Part shown: one piece after another, positions 17,509-27,197 of the stretch
Numbering within the stretch: position 1 is the first letter of the stretch
Layout: each line of letters starts with the position of its first letter
Origin: Nitrospira sp. KM1
GTDB lineage: Bacteria > Nitrospirota > Nitrospiria > Nitrospirales > Nitrospiraceae
NCBI RefSeq assembly: GCF_011405515.1
Contig: NZ_AP022671.1
Coordinates: forward strand, 2,170,001 to 2,234,000
DNA: 64,000 nucleotides
Direction of reading: 5' to 3'
Program-made: the position numbers and the translations under genes
Notes under the pieces: model-generated
Told to the model about the DNA's origin: nothing
The model's database searches: none
The model's input: only the letters and a program-made list of their open reading frames with translations

Positions 17509-18447
17509 TCAAGAAATCTGATTTGGAATTATGCGCCGATGACCAGGGCATGTTTTTAGGTTTCGGACTGTCAAAATCGGATGATTACCCCGCCTCAACA
17601 CCGCCTCGGCCACGCTTCCACCCATGAGATGAGAAAGTCCACGGCGGCCATGCGTACCCATCACCACAAGATCGCTCGACGATCCCGTCGCTTCGCCGAT
17701 GATCATATCGGCGGGCACTCCTCCGCGAAGACGAGTGGAAACCTTAATCGAAGCTTTCGTAAGGGAGGCAGCCAGTTCATCTAAACGTTTTGTGAGGTTA
17801 TCTCGTCTCTGGTCCCGCTGCTCGGTTCGCTCAAAGGTGAAATCAAGTCCATAGTAGACGGGCTCTAGTACGTGAAGAACTTCGAGTGAAGCTTTTGTCT
17901 GACCGGCGACCATGGCCGCGTATTCCAATGCGTCCAGGGAACAATCAGAAAAATCGACAGGAACAAGGATTCGATTCAGGCTGATGTCCTCATGCCTGAG
18001 TTGGCCGGGATCCTTGGGCATATGCACGGCCAATACAGGACAAGGGGCTGTCCGAATCACCCGCTCCGCCGTACTCCCCAGCAAGGCATGAGCCAATCCG
18101 CTCTTTCCTCTCATCCCTACGATGACGAGATCAGAATTCTCAGCTAATGCGGCGGCAATCACCTCCTCGCTTGGAATGCCGGTCGCAATCCTGCTCGACA
18201 CGTCGATATCTCTTTGCGTGGCTCTTCTCTTAAGATCAGTGAGAAGTTCCGTAGCTTCACGCAATCTGTCTGTCAGATAGATTTCGTTTACGGCAAACGA
18301 AGGGGCCATACCGCGAGGGAATTCCAATACGGTTATGATGGTCAGAGGGGCTTGCCAGGACGCTGCAAGCGCACATGCCCAATCTTCCGCCCGCAGGGTC
18401 TGATCTGAAAAGTCGGTGGCGAACAGAAGTCGCTTCGCTAACGTCAT
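17509..18447 (-). CDS. Universal stress protein, two UspA domains
   Basis: 312 residues, two UspA domains (about 1-150 and 155-300). The opening RLLFATDFSDQTLRAEDWA and second-domain RILVPVDFSDCSLDALEYA are typical, and both halves carry the ATP-loop pattern (GMRGKSGLAHALLGSTAERVI and GTHGRRGLSHLMGGSVAEAVL). It is a close paralogue of the next gene (18501-19451); the segment around SDCSLDALEYA is nearly identical at DNA level, pointing to tandem duplication. AGGGG lies before the ATG at 18447. The role is presumably stress survival or growth arrest, with ATP or AMP as ligand. Confidence 0.9.
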   Translation of the reverse strand: MTLAKRLLFATDFSDQTLRAEDWACALAASWQAPLTIITVLEFPRGMAPSFAVNEIYLTDRLREATELLTDLKRRATQRDIDVSSRIATGIPSEEVIAAALAENSDLVIVGMRGKSGLAHALLGSTAERVIRTAPCPVLAVHMPKDPGQLRHEDISLNRILVPVDFSDCSLDALEYAAMVAGQTKASLEVLHVLEPVYYGLDFTFERTEQRDQRRDNLTKRLDELAASLTKASIKVSTRLRGGVPADMIIGEATGSSSDLVVMGTHGRRGLSHLMGGSVAEAVLRRGNHPILTVRNLKTCPGHRRIIPNQIS

Positions 18448-18500
18448 GATGACGTACCCCTAAACCCAAACCGTCGAGATCGGATACTCACGGACAATGG

Positions 18501-19451
18501 TCATCGTGATGCTCCCGATGCTTCACGTGAGGTCTGATCAGTTGCCCGACGATTGTGTTCCAAGCCAAACTTTGGGGTACGAACGACCAAGACCGGGCAA
18601 CTGGCTCTTCGCAATACGGATTGAGTTACGCTGCCGGCTACACTGCATGTTTGACCACGACGACCGTGAACACCCATGACAATCAGGCTGTGTGAGGCCT
18701 CAGATGCACGATTGATAATCGCATCGGATGGTATGCCCATCTCCACGCGTATCGTGGAATAAATTCCACCGGCGAGGAGCCCTGCCGACACTTCTTCCAA
18801 CCGTTTTGTGAGGTTTTTAATTGCTATCTGCCGCGATCTGACATCTGCCGCATCGTCAATCCCTTCGCATGCTGGATCGACAATGTGAAGCAATTCAATT
18901 GAGGCGTGTGATTGCCTTGCGATTGTCACCGCATACTCCAACGCATCCAGGGAACAATCAGAAAAATCAATCGGAATAAGCATGCGATCGAGAACCTGAC
19001 TCTTTACCTGTTCATTGCCCTGTTTGGGCGCGACAAGCACTGGGCAGGGTGCCGTTCGAATGATTGCACCTGTCGTACTTCCCAATCCACCGTGAGACAA
19101 ACCGTGTTTTCCTTTCGCTCCCACGATAATCATGTCCACCTTCTCGACCTCGGCCACGAGCCGTACCAAATCACAGGGAAGCCCCGTCGCCACCCGAATT
19201 TCGACGTCTAGTTGTTTCCCCGATGCAAACTGTTTCAGGTTCATGAGTTTGTCGGAAGCCTCACGAGTTCGTTCCACAAGATGATCCTGATTGACCGCCT
19301 GATCAGGATCGACTCCGTCGGGGAACTCCAACACGGTCATAGCCATGAGATGGGCATTCCAAGAAGCAGCCATCGCGCACGCCCACAATTCAGCACTACG
19401 TGCTTCCCGTGACAAATCGGTCGCTAGTAGAAGTCGCTTGATCGGTGCCAT
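18501..19451 (-). CDS. Universal stress protein, two UspA domains
   Basis: 316 residues from the ATG at 19451; a TTG three codons upstream sits too close to the AAGGAG site. It has two UspA domains, opening with IKRLLLATDLSREARSAELWA and, in the second half, RMLIPIDFSDCSLDALEYA. ATP-loop patterns are GAKGKHGLSHGGLGSTTGAII and GVHGRRGQTCSVAGSVTQSVL. It is a tandem paralogue of the 17509-18447 gene with the same layout and direction, and the gap between them is 53 bp. It lies 59 bp downstream of a cupredoxin gene. Confidence 0.9.
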   Translation of the reverse strand: MAPIKRLLLATDLSREARSAELWACAMAASWNAHLMAMTVLEFPDGVDPDQAVNQDHLVERTREASDKLMNLKQFASGKQLDVEIRVATGLPCDLVRLVAEVEKVDMIIVGAKGKHGLSHGGLGSTTGAIIRTAPCPVLVAPKQGNEQVKSQVLDRMLIPIDFSDCSLDALEYAVTIARQSHASIELLHIVDPACEGIDDAADVRSRQIAIKNLTKRLEEVSAGLLAGGIYSTIRVEMGIPSDAIINRASEASHSLIVMGVHGRRGQTCSVAGSVTQSVLRRASCPVLVVRTPKFGLEHNRRATDQTSREASGASR

Positions 19452-19510
19452 GCTTGTCAATCTCCTTTTCCCTCGGAGCCTTGTTCAGAAACATTTTCCA
19501 GTTGCATCGA

Positions 19511-19936
19511 TCAGACACCCTCTACGAATAACAGCAAGAGCTCCCCTTTCATCTCCGGGTGGATGGAGCACTGGAATTTGTAGCGTCCTGGTCGGTCGGT
19601 ATTGAAACGGATGGTGACATCACGTTGGGGATCGAGCATCACTCCGCCAAGCCCTCTGCCATATACGACGATCCCGTCCTTTTCGATTGTCGCAGGAAGG
19701 CCTTCCAACATAGTCGAACCAAAGTCATGACGCTCTTTATCCTCGTTACGGATGTTGAGCACGGTGGGACGGCCAAGGCGAAGTGATCCTTGGACCGTGA
19801 CAAATGTATAGTCTTTGATTGTGATATCTACGGACTGTTGTTCGGATTGCGACGCGACTTGCGAAGGAAATGCAAAAGCAATTGTTGCGGACAGCAGTAG
19901 AAGTCCGATGATCTGCACACCCTCAACTCTCTTCAT
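19511..19936 (-). CDS. Secreted cupredoxin-domain protein
   Basis: 141 residues from the ATG at 19936, chosen for GGAGG six bases upstream. A signal peptide (IIGLLLLSATIAFAFPSQVAS) leads into one cupredoxin domain. Type 1 copper ligands are visible: His in ERHDFGS, then Cys, His and Met in FQCSIHPEMKGEL. The spacing C-x2-H-x2-M fits blue copper or CuA-related periplasmic proteins that carry electrons or bind copper. It may lead the run of Usp genes on the same strand. The electron partner is unknown. Confidence 0.8.
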   Translation of the reverse strand: MKRVEGVQIIGLLLLSATIAFAFPSQVASQSEQQSVDITIKDYTFVTVQGSLRLGRPTVLNIRNEDKERHDFGSTMLEGLPATIEKDGIVVYGRGLGGVMLDPQRDVTIRFNTDRPGRYKFQCSIHPEMKGELLLLFVEGV

Positions 19937-20345
19937 AACCACCTCCATGTCAGAGCGCCTTGTCCTCTTGTGTATTCCTGATGGGCAGCGGGGCAGTTCA
20001 CACTGCACACCCGCTGTTCGAATCACCTTTCCGCCGTCGCTCCCGCATTGATCACCCTTCGTATTCCGGCACTCAATCATTCAGCAAGGGTGGTGCCATC
20101 ACCGCAAACGGTTCTGGATGGGAGTGCCACGTCAAGTTTCAAGGGTTTACCGCCTCAGGCCGATCAGGCGGTGAAGATTCTTGGGCTTGAGGGGAACCTT
20201 GCCACACCGCCAATACATCGGCTGTAGCAGAAGAGGACATCTACGAATCGCTCGTAGGTTACGTGGTGACATTTCTTACAAATCGTGACGGCACCAGAAT
20301 TGCTGATACCGGCTTTGAAACACATTTTGAAACCGAGAAGGGATA

Positions 20346-20441
20346 ATGACGACAAGAAGGTGGCTACTCGTGGGGGCAATGGTATTTGCGTTGGTCGTCT
20401 TCGTCTATTTCATGTTTCTGTGTCCGGGTGAATGTCATTGA
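20346..20441 (+). CDS. Possible 31-residue membrane protein with a C-terminal CPGECH
   Basis: A short frame beginning ATG at 20346, three bases after AGAAGGG. It encodes a basic start (MTTRRW), one hydrophobic helix of about 20 residues (LLVGAMVFALVVFVYFMFL) and an end CPGECH, then TGA. The positive-inside start and a two-cysteine, one-histidine tail are what a real small membrane protein with a metal-binding or redox tail would show. It lies alone in a 650 bp gap between the cupredoxin and P-ATPase genes. It is too short for certainty; chance cannot be excluded. Confidence 0.4.
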   Translation: MTTRRWLLVGAMVFALVVFVYFMFLCPGECH

Positions 20442-20583
20442 GATTTGTGCGTGGCCAGATGAAGATGGCTGATCAATGAATATCTTGACGGCGGTTGACG
20501 GCTCGGAACAATCCTGCGGCGCAGTTTGAACTCTAGAATACCTACCCCAACTCACCACCTGATTCTTCTGCATGCGTATTATG

Positions 20584-23313
20584 TTAATGAACACGGTCAT
20601 ACCGTCGCCGGAACCATTTCACCGCTTCCATCACCCCCAGCGGCAGAAGGCTCATGGCACCCATTAATGCCCAGACCTCGATGGGTAGTGACACAACCTT
20701 GAACACCGGGGCCACCACAGGAACAGTAAGCATGGCCAATTGTGCCGCACCTGAGAGCAAGAAAGCTCCCGAGAGGGCGCGGTTCGTCCCGAGACCCACT
20801 TGAAAGAGCGACAAGCGTTCGCTCCGGCAGTTGAAGGCATGTACGAGTTGGGCCATCACCATCACGGTGAAGGCAACGGTTCTTGCCTGCGACAGATCCT
20901 GATGCAGAATGAACAAACTGTAACTGAAGGCTCCAAGGGCGATACTGCCCAGCATCAGCCCCTCGCCCGCAATGGCCAGCAACCTCCCGGCATCCAACAA
21001 CCGGGCCTCCGGATTTCGGGGCGGACGTTGCATGAGGTCCGGCGCCTTGGGGTCCACGGCCAAGGCCAATGCCGGAATGCCGTCGGTGACGAGATTCATC
21101 CAGAGAATCTGGATCGGCAGAAGTGGAAGGGGCAAACCCAGCAGCGCGGCAAACAGCATGACGAGCACTTCGCTCATGTTGCATGACAGGAGAAAGTGAA
21201 CGGTCTTTTGGATGTTGTCGAAAACGACCCGTCCCTCTTCCACTGCCGCGGCAATCGAGGCGAAGTTGTCGTCAGTCACAACTATGTCGGCGGCTTCTTT
21301 CGCCACGTCCGTTCCGCTGATCCCCATGGCCACGCCAATGTCCGCCGCCTTGATCGCCGGCGCGTCGTTGACTCCATCTCCGGTCATGGCCACCACTGCC
21401 CCTCGCTGCTTCCATGCCCCCACGATTCGCATCTTATGCTCCGCCGACACCCTGGCATAGACTGACACTCTGTCCACGCACGCCGTTAGTTCCGCCTGGG
21501 TGATCCGATCCAATTCGGATCCGGTCACCGCCCCATCCATGCCCGCCACGATCCCCAGTTCTCCGGCAATAACGGCAGCTGTCTCTTTGTGATCGCCTGT
21601 GATCATGACTGTGAAAATCCCGGCCTCACGGCACGCGCCGACGGCCGCCTTCGCTTCGGGCCTCAGCGGATCCTTCATGGCCGCGAGTCCGAGAAACACC
21701 AAGTCGCGTTCCAATTCGTCTTCCCGGAAGGTCTTTGGCACCGGTCCGCACACTCGACTGGCCAGCCCAAGGACGCGCAATGCGTCGCGGGCGAATCCGC
21801 TGTTCACGTCACGAATCGCCCCACGCATACCGGTCGTCAGGGGCTCAACCCCGCCGTCCCGCGTCATGTACGAGGTGCAACAGTTTATGAGCATATCGGG
21901 TGCACCTTTGACGTAGGCTACAGGACCTTCGGACGTCTGCATTACGACGGTCATCCGTTTACGTTCGGCATCGAAGGGCACCTCACCGAGGAATCGATGC
22001 GTCGGTTCCAGTCCTTTGGACGTGAGCGACGCTTTGGCGGCTGCGACCAGCAGCGCGCCTTCCGTCGGATCGCCAAACACCTTCCATGTCCCTTCCTCTT
22101 CGCGCAGAGTCGCGCCATTGCATAACATTCCAGCAGTCAACAACTGGCGCACCACCTCGGGCAACGCTTGACCGTTCGTTCCCTGCATGACGCCCGAGTC
22201 TGAAGAAATCATGCCGACAGGCTGGTAGCCCTCCCCACTGACGGTAAACCTATCACCTCCGGCAAAAAGTCCGGTGACGGTCATCTCGTTTTTTGTAAGG
22301 GTCCCGGTCTTGTCGGTACAGATCACCGTGGCGGATCCCAACATTTCCACCGCGGGCAGCTTGCGGATCAAGGCATGGCGCTTCGCCATGCGGGTCACCC
22401 CCAGTGCCAGCGTGATCGTGACGACCGCGGGAAGCCCCTCAGGCACCGCCGCAACGGCCAGGCTCACCGCCGTCAAGAACATCGTCATCGACGGCTCGCC
22501 TCGGATATACCCCAACGCGAACACAACGGATATAACCCCGAGCGCCAGCCACAACACCGTATAGCCGAAATGCTCCAGCCGGCGCTGAAGGGGCGTTTCC
22601 GCACTCTTTGACTTCGTCGCAGTCTCCATGATCGCGGCGATGCGGCCCAGCTCAGTGCGGAGTCCGGTCGCCACCACAAGGGCACGTGCTTTCCCAGAGA
22701 CCACGGCCGTGCCCATGAATACCATGTTGACTCGATCGCCGACGGGGACGTCTGCGTCCAGACACAGTGCGGTGCTCTTCGTAACAGGAGCCGATTCGCC
22801 CGTCATTGACGCTTCTTGGGTCTTGAAGTTCGCGACATATACTAAGCGAGCGTCGGCGGGGACGTAATCGCCGGATTCCAAGATGATGAGATCTCCGGGC
22901 ACTATGTCTTGGGCTGGAAGAGATTGGAGCACGCCATCCCGAATCACTCGAGTCAGAGTAATTGTCATACGGCGAAGGGCAGCCAACGAACGTTCGGCTT
23001 TGTATTCTTGGGCAAAGCCGAATACGCCGTTCAGAAATACAATGGTGATAATCGCAGCCGTATCGATCCAGTCACCCAATAGTCCCGATATAAGCGCGGC
23101 CCCTATGAGTACGCCGACAATGGCGCTCATGAATTGAGAGAGAAAGAGCTTGAGGATAGAAATGGATACTGCTTTGGGAAGATCGTTGGGTCCGTACTGT
23201 TGCAGACGGAGTTTTGCTGCAGGCCCTGAAAGACCCGTTTCGGAACTTGTCTCAAGCTCACACATCAGCTCATTTATTGAATTCAGATGCCAAGACTGGC
23301 CGATGGGCGTCAT
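20584..23313 (-). CDS. Cation-transporting P-type ATPase, Ca2+ (P2A) type
   Basis: 909 residues, full length for a P2 ATPase. Motifs in order: TGESAPVTK (actuator, near 185), PEGLPAV in M4, [12 protein letters not shown] with the phosphorylated Asp near 335, KGAPDM in the nucleotide domain, [10 protein letters not shown] near 635, and [16 protein letters not shown] in M6. Asn and Asp of M6 and the PEGLP of M4 are those of SERCA/PMR1-type Ca2+ pumps, so calcium or manganese export is the best guess. About ten membrane helices are expected. It begins 27 bp downstream of a ruined quinone-reductase gene. Confidence 0.92.
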   Translation of the reverse strand: MTPIGQSWHLNSINELMCELETSSETGLSGPAAKLRLQQYGPNDLPKAVSISILKLFLSQFMSAIVGVLIGAALISGLLGDWIDTAAIITIVFLNGVFGFAQEYKAERSLAALRRMTITLTRVIRDGVLQSLPAQDIVPGDLIILESGDYVPADARLVYVANFKTQEASMTGESAPVTKSTALCLDADVPVGDRVNMVFMGTAVVSGKARALVVATGLRTELGRIAAIMETATKSKSAETPLQRRLEHFGYTVLWLALGVISVVFALGYIRGEPSMTMFLTAVSLAVAAVPEGLPAVVTITLALGVTRMAKRHALIRKLPAVEMLGSATVICTDKTGTLTKNEMTVTGLFAGGDRFTVSGEGYQPVGMISSDSGVMQGTNGQALPEVVRQLLTAGMLCNGATLREEEGTWKVFGDPTEGALLVAAAKASLTSKGLEPTHRFLGEVPFDAERKRMTVVMQTSEGPVAYVKGAPDMLINCCTSYMTRDGGVEPLTTGMRGAIRDVNSGFARDALRVLGLASRVCGPVPKTFREDELERDLVFLGLAAMKDPLRPEAKAAVGACREAGIFTVMITGDHKETAAVIAGELGIVAGMDGAVTGSELDRITQAELTACVDRVSVYARVSAEHKMRIVGAWKQRGAVVAMTGDGVNDAPAIKAADIGVAMGISGTDVAKEAADIVVTDDNFASIAAAVEEGRVVFDNIQKTVHFLLSCNMSEVLVMLFAALLGLPLPLLPIQILWMNLVTDGIPALALAVDPKAPDLMQRPPRNPEARLLDAGRLLAIAGEGLMLGSIALGAFSYSLFILHQDLSQARTVAFTVMVMAQLVHAFNCRSERLSLFQVGLGTNRALSGAFLLSGAAQLAMLTVPVVAPVFKVVSLPIEVWALMGAMSLLPLGVMEAVKWFRRRYDRVH

Positions 23314-23340
23314 CCGGAGATCCGTACGATGGATGATGTA

Positions 23341-23877
23341 TCAGCGGAATTTGCTCGCTGACCTATCTTGCATGGATTCGATAGAACCAAGCGAGTCACC
23401 CGAACCAGGGACAATCCCACAAGAAGCCAGTATATTCCGCTTGAGGTTTTCATGCTGTGAGATCTGAATCACCATCGGCATATGAACACAGGCATGCCCA
23501 TTGTTGGGACATGTGGGCATATTGTCCCGACACCTCCTTAGCCATTTTCCCTGACGCTTGGCACTCAAACACAAATCCTGGCCGAAACGTCTGTTCAAAC
23601 AAGCCTTTAATGTCCCAGGCATTGCGCCAAGCCGGAAGGGTAAATGATCCGTCCACTGCATACCTTGCTGAACCATACTAAAGCGACTCAGGAACCCTCC
23701 TTTTTCAACGTCGTCCTTAGTCCGAAGAAGTGGAAACTCCAGCTTCGCCACCTCAACAGACCGCTCATCATCTCCGTTATTTGATGCCCCTTTTTGATAT
23801 CTGTCTGCAAGGGCATGTCCGAAGTGGCGTGAGCCGGCATCGGGATGACCTTGAATGATTACAATGCGTTTAGGCAT
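23341..23877 (-). pseudogene. NAD(P)H:quinone oxidoreductase (flavodoxin-fold), frameshifted
   Basis: The start MPKRIVIIQGHPD and EVAKLEFPLLRTKDD are clearly from the flavodoxin-like NAD(P)H dehydrogenase (quinone) family. After QWTDHLPF the conserved sequence jumps to another frame (GLFEQTFRPGFVFECQASGK, within 23450-23656), and the end (ENLKRNILASCGI) returns to the first frame. Two compensating indels therefore destroy the centre, including the region that should read ILYPLWLG-MP. The single open frame is an accident of the shifts. It lies upstream of the P-ATPase gene on the same strand. Confidence 0.7.
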
Positions 23878-24171
23878 TTGCGGGCCTATGGAAGCAATGG
23901 ACTTGCCACAACAGAATCTCAGCTTCTATGGATGCTGCCCTTACAATGTCGAAAGAATCCACACTCGGATATTCCGTACTGTCCTTAAAATCTACAATTC
24001 GAGAATTATTTAGGAATGGCACTGAGCAAACGATTGATCTGCAATATGTACGGTTTTGCAGGAGTATTTAGCGCCGGTGGCATCATCAATGCATTATGGC
24101 CATGGCAAGAGGTTGGTTATCACGTGTGAAAAGATCAAATCGGGTATCCACCATTACAGGAAGGAGATGTT

Positions 24172-24645
24172 ATGAATGCCTTGACGAGGTGGGAAACGGT
24201 CGGACGCTGGAATCCTTGGAAGGATTTTGAAGATATGGAAAAACGTCTGACAAGTTTTTTCGGTCCTCCTCCTAGCGTTAGGACGGGGGACAAGAAAGAG
24301 GCGATTTCAGTGTCCGAGTGGTCTCCTCTGGTTGATATCACGGAGGACGAGAAGGAATACATCGTCAAGGCTGAAATCCCGGAGATGAAAAAGGAAGAGA
24401 TTAAGATCAATGTTCATGACGATGTTCTCGCGATCACCGGCGAACGGAAGTATGAAAAGGAGGACAAGGGGAAGAAGTACCATCGAGTTGAGCGGGCCTA
24501 CGGTAGCTTCATGCGACGCTTTACGCTGCCTGAAGACGCTGATGGATCCAAGGTCACCGCAGAATATAAAGAGGGAGTTCTGAAAGTGCATCTTCCCAAA
24601 TCAGAGAAAGCGAAACCGAAAGCCATCGAAGTTAAAGTTGCCTGA
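24172..24645 (+). CDS. Hsp20 family small heat-shock protein
   Basis: 157 residues, the usual size. A short N-terminal arm (WNPWKDFEDMEKRLTSFFG) is followed by an alpha-crystallin domain at about 48-145 (WSPLVDITEDEKEYIVKAEI, ERAYGSFMRRFTLPEDAD, YKEGVLKVHLPK). The last holds the G-V-L signature. It is an ATP-independent holdase that keeps unfolding proteins soluble. AAGGAGATGTT precedes the ATG. No CIRCE or ROSE-like element could be recognised upstream. Neighbouring Usp genes support a stress role. Confidence 0.94.
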   Translation: MNALTRWETVGRWNPWKDFEDMEKRLTSFFGPPPSVRTGDKKEAISVSEWSPLVDITEDEKEYIVKAEIPEMKKEEIKINVHDDVLAITGERKYEKEDKGKKYHRVERAYGSFMRRFTLPEDADGSKVTAEYKEGVLKVHLPKSEKAKPKAIEVKVA

Positions 24646-24731
24646 GCTCGCACGATTTAGAGTTCGACCACATCGCACGCCATCAGCTAATTGCCATACG
24701 CGCGATGAAGGGGGCATGGAGCAGGGATATC

Positions 24732-24873
24732 ATGAAAGTGTGAGAGTTCATGACACGGGATGTGCCCACGTGCAGGGACGATTCGCGTTCTGAGCGCGCC
24801 GAATCTGCCTGTTGAGGAAGTGATAACCGCCTTGAAGGACATATCCGCCTATCGTGAGTTGGCTGCGATATAA
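24732..24873 (+). pseudogene. Relic of a CBS-domain-type protein gene
   Basis: ATG AAA GTG TGA at 24732 is followed in frame by EFMTRDVPTCRDDS, the usual start of CBS-domain proteins (M-K-V-x-E-F-M-T-R-D-V-x-T-C), with a stop in the fourth codon. Just before the next Usp gene an in-frame end ALKDISAYRELAAI then TAA looks like the tail of such a protein. The middle is missing. CBS proteins are common neighbours of Usp genes. Short, so only tentative. Confidence 0.4.
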
Positions 24874-24885
24874 GACGGAGACCAT

Positions 24886-25740
24886 ATGAAAATCGTCATA
24901 GGCGTTGACTGGTCAGACGAATCGATTGCTACGGTACATCAAGTGTTGCAGCTGTATCGTCCTCTTGAGATCACTCTCGTGCACGGAATCGATTTAGGCA
25001 TTTTCAAGTATCCTGCCCTCGTGCAAATAGCTAACCTTCAGGGCTATGATGACTATCGCGCAGCCGTGACGACCGCGGGACAGGAGATCTTGGAAAGTAC
25101 AGCCAATGCGATCCGGCTTGAATCCTGTTCGGTGAAAAAGATTAATGAGATCGGCAATGCGGCCGACCTTATTATTCGCACCGCGAGAACAGTCAATGCA
25201 GATCTGATCGCGGTTGGATCGCGCAATCGAAACCGGGCTACAGAAGCCATCCTCGGGAGCGTATCGCATCGCGTCCTACTGCAGGCCGACCGTCCCACCT
25301 TGGTCGTGAAAGGAGACTCAAGACCGATTCATGAGGTGCTAGTAGCCGTAGAAGGACAGGAAGATGCCGATTATCTTCGGGATTGGCTACTCAAATATCC
25401 TTTTCTTAATTCTGTTCGCGTCCGTATTGTCAATGTCGTGGTGCCACTTAAACCGCTTAATCCGTATCCCATCCCGGAATATGGGGTTTCGAATACCGCA
25501 ATGACTGACGCGGAAGATCTTGTAAGGAGAATGGCTGCGGCCCTGCAGTCGCCTCAATACAATGGTACGACACGAGTCCTAGTAGGGGGCGTTGTTGAAA
25601 CGGTCGCTGCCCAATCGAGAGAAGCGGATCTTGTTGTCGTCGCCTCCCATGGACGCCGAGGGTTGGAACGCTTCCTGTTGGGAAGCGCCTCCCATGCGAT
25701 CGCACATCGGGTTCGATGTCCCATACTCGTCGTTCGCTAA
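24886..25740 (+). CDS. Universal stress protein, two UspA domains
   Basis: 284 residues. The first domain opens MKIVIGVDWSDES and carries GSRNRNRATEAILGSVSHRVL; the second carries ASHGRRGLERFLLGSASHAIA and ends CPILVVR. The start of the second domain (EVLVAVEGQEDADYL) lacks the usual D-G/F-S, so only its C-terminal ATP loop is canonical. GGAGA lies five bases before the ATG. It is the only Usp gene of the window on the plus strand and lies after Hsp20. Confidence 0.88.
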   Translation: MKIVIGVDWSDESIATVHQVLQLYRPLEITLVHGIDLGIFKYPALVQIANLQGYDDYRAAVTTAGQEILESTANAIRLESCSVKKINEIGNAADLIIRTARTVNADLIAVGSRNRNRATEAILGSVSHRVLLQADRPTLVVKGDSRPIHEVLVAVEGQEDADYLRDWLLKYPFLNSVRVRIVNVVVPLKPLNPYPIPEYGVSNTAMTDAEDLVRRMAAALQSPQYNGTTRVLVGGVVETVAAQSREADLVVVASHGRRGLERFLLGSASHAIAHRVRCPILVVR

Positions 25741-25807
25741 AGGGAGCGTCACTGCTCATGCTGCCCTGCAGCGCGCCTTGTGAGATAGGCGATGGCGTGC
25801 CACCCCG

Positions 25808-26647
25808 ATGCAAGCCGAGGCAATCCCGCCGTTGAGATCGGATCCTCTGGAGTCCAGTGGCGTGCTTCTTCGTGACGGCATGACGGCGCGGCTACGATTG
25901 TCCCAGCCGTCGGATGCGTCGTTGATGCAACAGTTCGTCGAAAATCTGTCGCCCGAGTCGAGACGAGGCCGCTTTTTCTCAGAAAGCATGCCTTCGCCCG
26001 TTCTCGTCTCGGCATTGTGTGACTCGTCATGCCCGCAATCGCAACTGACGGTGCTGATCATGCGGGCACAGAAAGGCTCCTTGCGCGTGATGGCTGCAGG
26101 CTCGTACTGGGCGAGAGACGCACAGAGCGCTGAAGTAGCGATGGCGGTGGCCGATGAGTTCCACGGGAAAGGATTGGGAACCATTCTTCTCGAGCGCCTC
26201 GCCGTGCTGGCGATCCGCCATGAATTTACTCGTCTCTGGGCCGTGACGCATGCAGACAATATGGCTATGCGCGAGGTATTCCGGGAATCGCGATTTACGG
26301 CGCACGAAGCTTATGAGGGGGCCGATATGGAGATTGAATTGTCGTTGATTCCCACGGAGATGAGCGTGGCCCGGGCGGAACAGATCGCCAGGAATACGGT
26401 GCTTCACGGGATCGGACGAGCATCGGTTTCCGACTACTCGATGCGTTGCAACTCACAAGCTGATCTGGAGCGTCCGGCAAAGGAGAGTAACCGCAAAAGC
26501 AAAGAAACCTTGAACGTTTTCATTCAACGGAAGTCGTATGACCTAAGTATCTTTATTTATCGGCACTCCCTATCAACTCGCGACGAATCCTCCTGGCACC
26601 ATCGAAGTTCAAACCCAATCCTCGTGTGTCGTTTTCTGTTGCTGTAG
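25808..26647 (+). CDS. GNAT acetyltransferase domain, probably truncated from an acyl-CoA-synthetase fusion
   Basis: 279 codons are open. Residues about 25-190 form a GNAT domain: ARLRLSQPSDASLMQQF, then the acetyl-CoA loop VADEFHGKGLGTILLERLA and NMAMREVFRESRFT. DMEIELSLIPTEMSVARAE is the link that, in fused protein acetyltransferases of the ADP-forming acyl-CoA synthetase type, leads into a CoA-binding domain. Here the frame instead continues for about 80 residues of unrelated Ser/Arg-rich sequence. The gene is therefore probably the N-terminal fragment of a much larger enzyme. No ribosome site is evident at the ATG at 25808. Whether the domain is still made and active is unknown. Confidence 0.6.
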   Translation: MQAEAIPPLRSDPLESSGVLLRDGMTARLRLSQPSDASLMQQFVENLSPESRRGRFFSESMPSPVLVSALCDSSCPQSQLTVLIMRAQKGSLRVMAAGSYWARDAQSAEVAMAVADEFHGKGLGTILLERLAVLAIRHEFTRLWAVTHADNMAMREVFRESRFTAHEAYEGADMEIELSLIPTEMSVARAEQIARNTVLHGIGRASVSDYSMRCNSQADLERPAKESNRKSKETLNVFIQRKSYDLSIFIYRHSLSTRDESSWHHRSSNPILVCRFLLL

Positions 26648-26836
26648 AGTCGACAGACTCAGGGGTCTGCTAGTAATTTCTCTAAAAGTCATTTGTGATC
26701 GAAACGCTCAGCCATGTTGTAGGTCAAGTTCTCTTCAATCAGGTAGGTCCTTTGTTTTCTTGCGACTGCGCACTGCGAAGGCTATAAGAACGCATCGGCA
26801 GAACCCAAACACTTCGTGGGAGCGTGCATCCCCTAG

Positions 26837-27189
26837 GTCATTGTGTATGCTGGAGCGATTCCCGTGCTCTATCTGTTCATCCTCATGCTGCTGAATCTGA
26901 AAACGGACGAACGGTATTTCCATTCCAAGACCTTGCATGTGCTGATTCCGACGGCGATCGGGTTTGGCTACGTGGCATTCTTACTGGTGCAGACTCCCCT
27001 GGAAGGAGCATGGGAGACACGCCGACGGAAATGATATTGCAGCAAGGCCATACGCACGCGGTCGGCATCAAGATGTTCAGTAATTATGCTCTGCAGTTCG
27101 AGATCATCGGTCTTTTTCTGACAGTCGCGATAGTCGGATCGATTGTCCTGGCCAAGACACCATTCACCGAAAAAGGCATTCACCGATAG
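26837..27189 (+). pseudogene. nuoJ: NADH-quinone oxidoreductase subunit J relic
   Basis: VIVYAGAIPVLYLFILMLLN (from 26837) is the conserved NuoJ helix, followed by LKTDERYFHSKTLHVLIPTA. That frame stops at 27034. The conserved C-terminus (GHTHAVGIKMFSNYALQFEI, AIVGSIVLAKTPFTEKG) continues in another frame to 27189. The first two or three helices are missing and one frameshift lies near 27010-27040. It cannot make a working subunit. It is followed at once by an intact SugE gene and then by a NuoM relic. Confidence 0.75.
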
Positions 27190-27197
27190 AGGTAATC

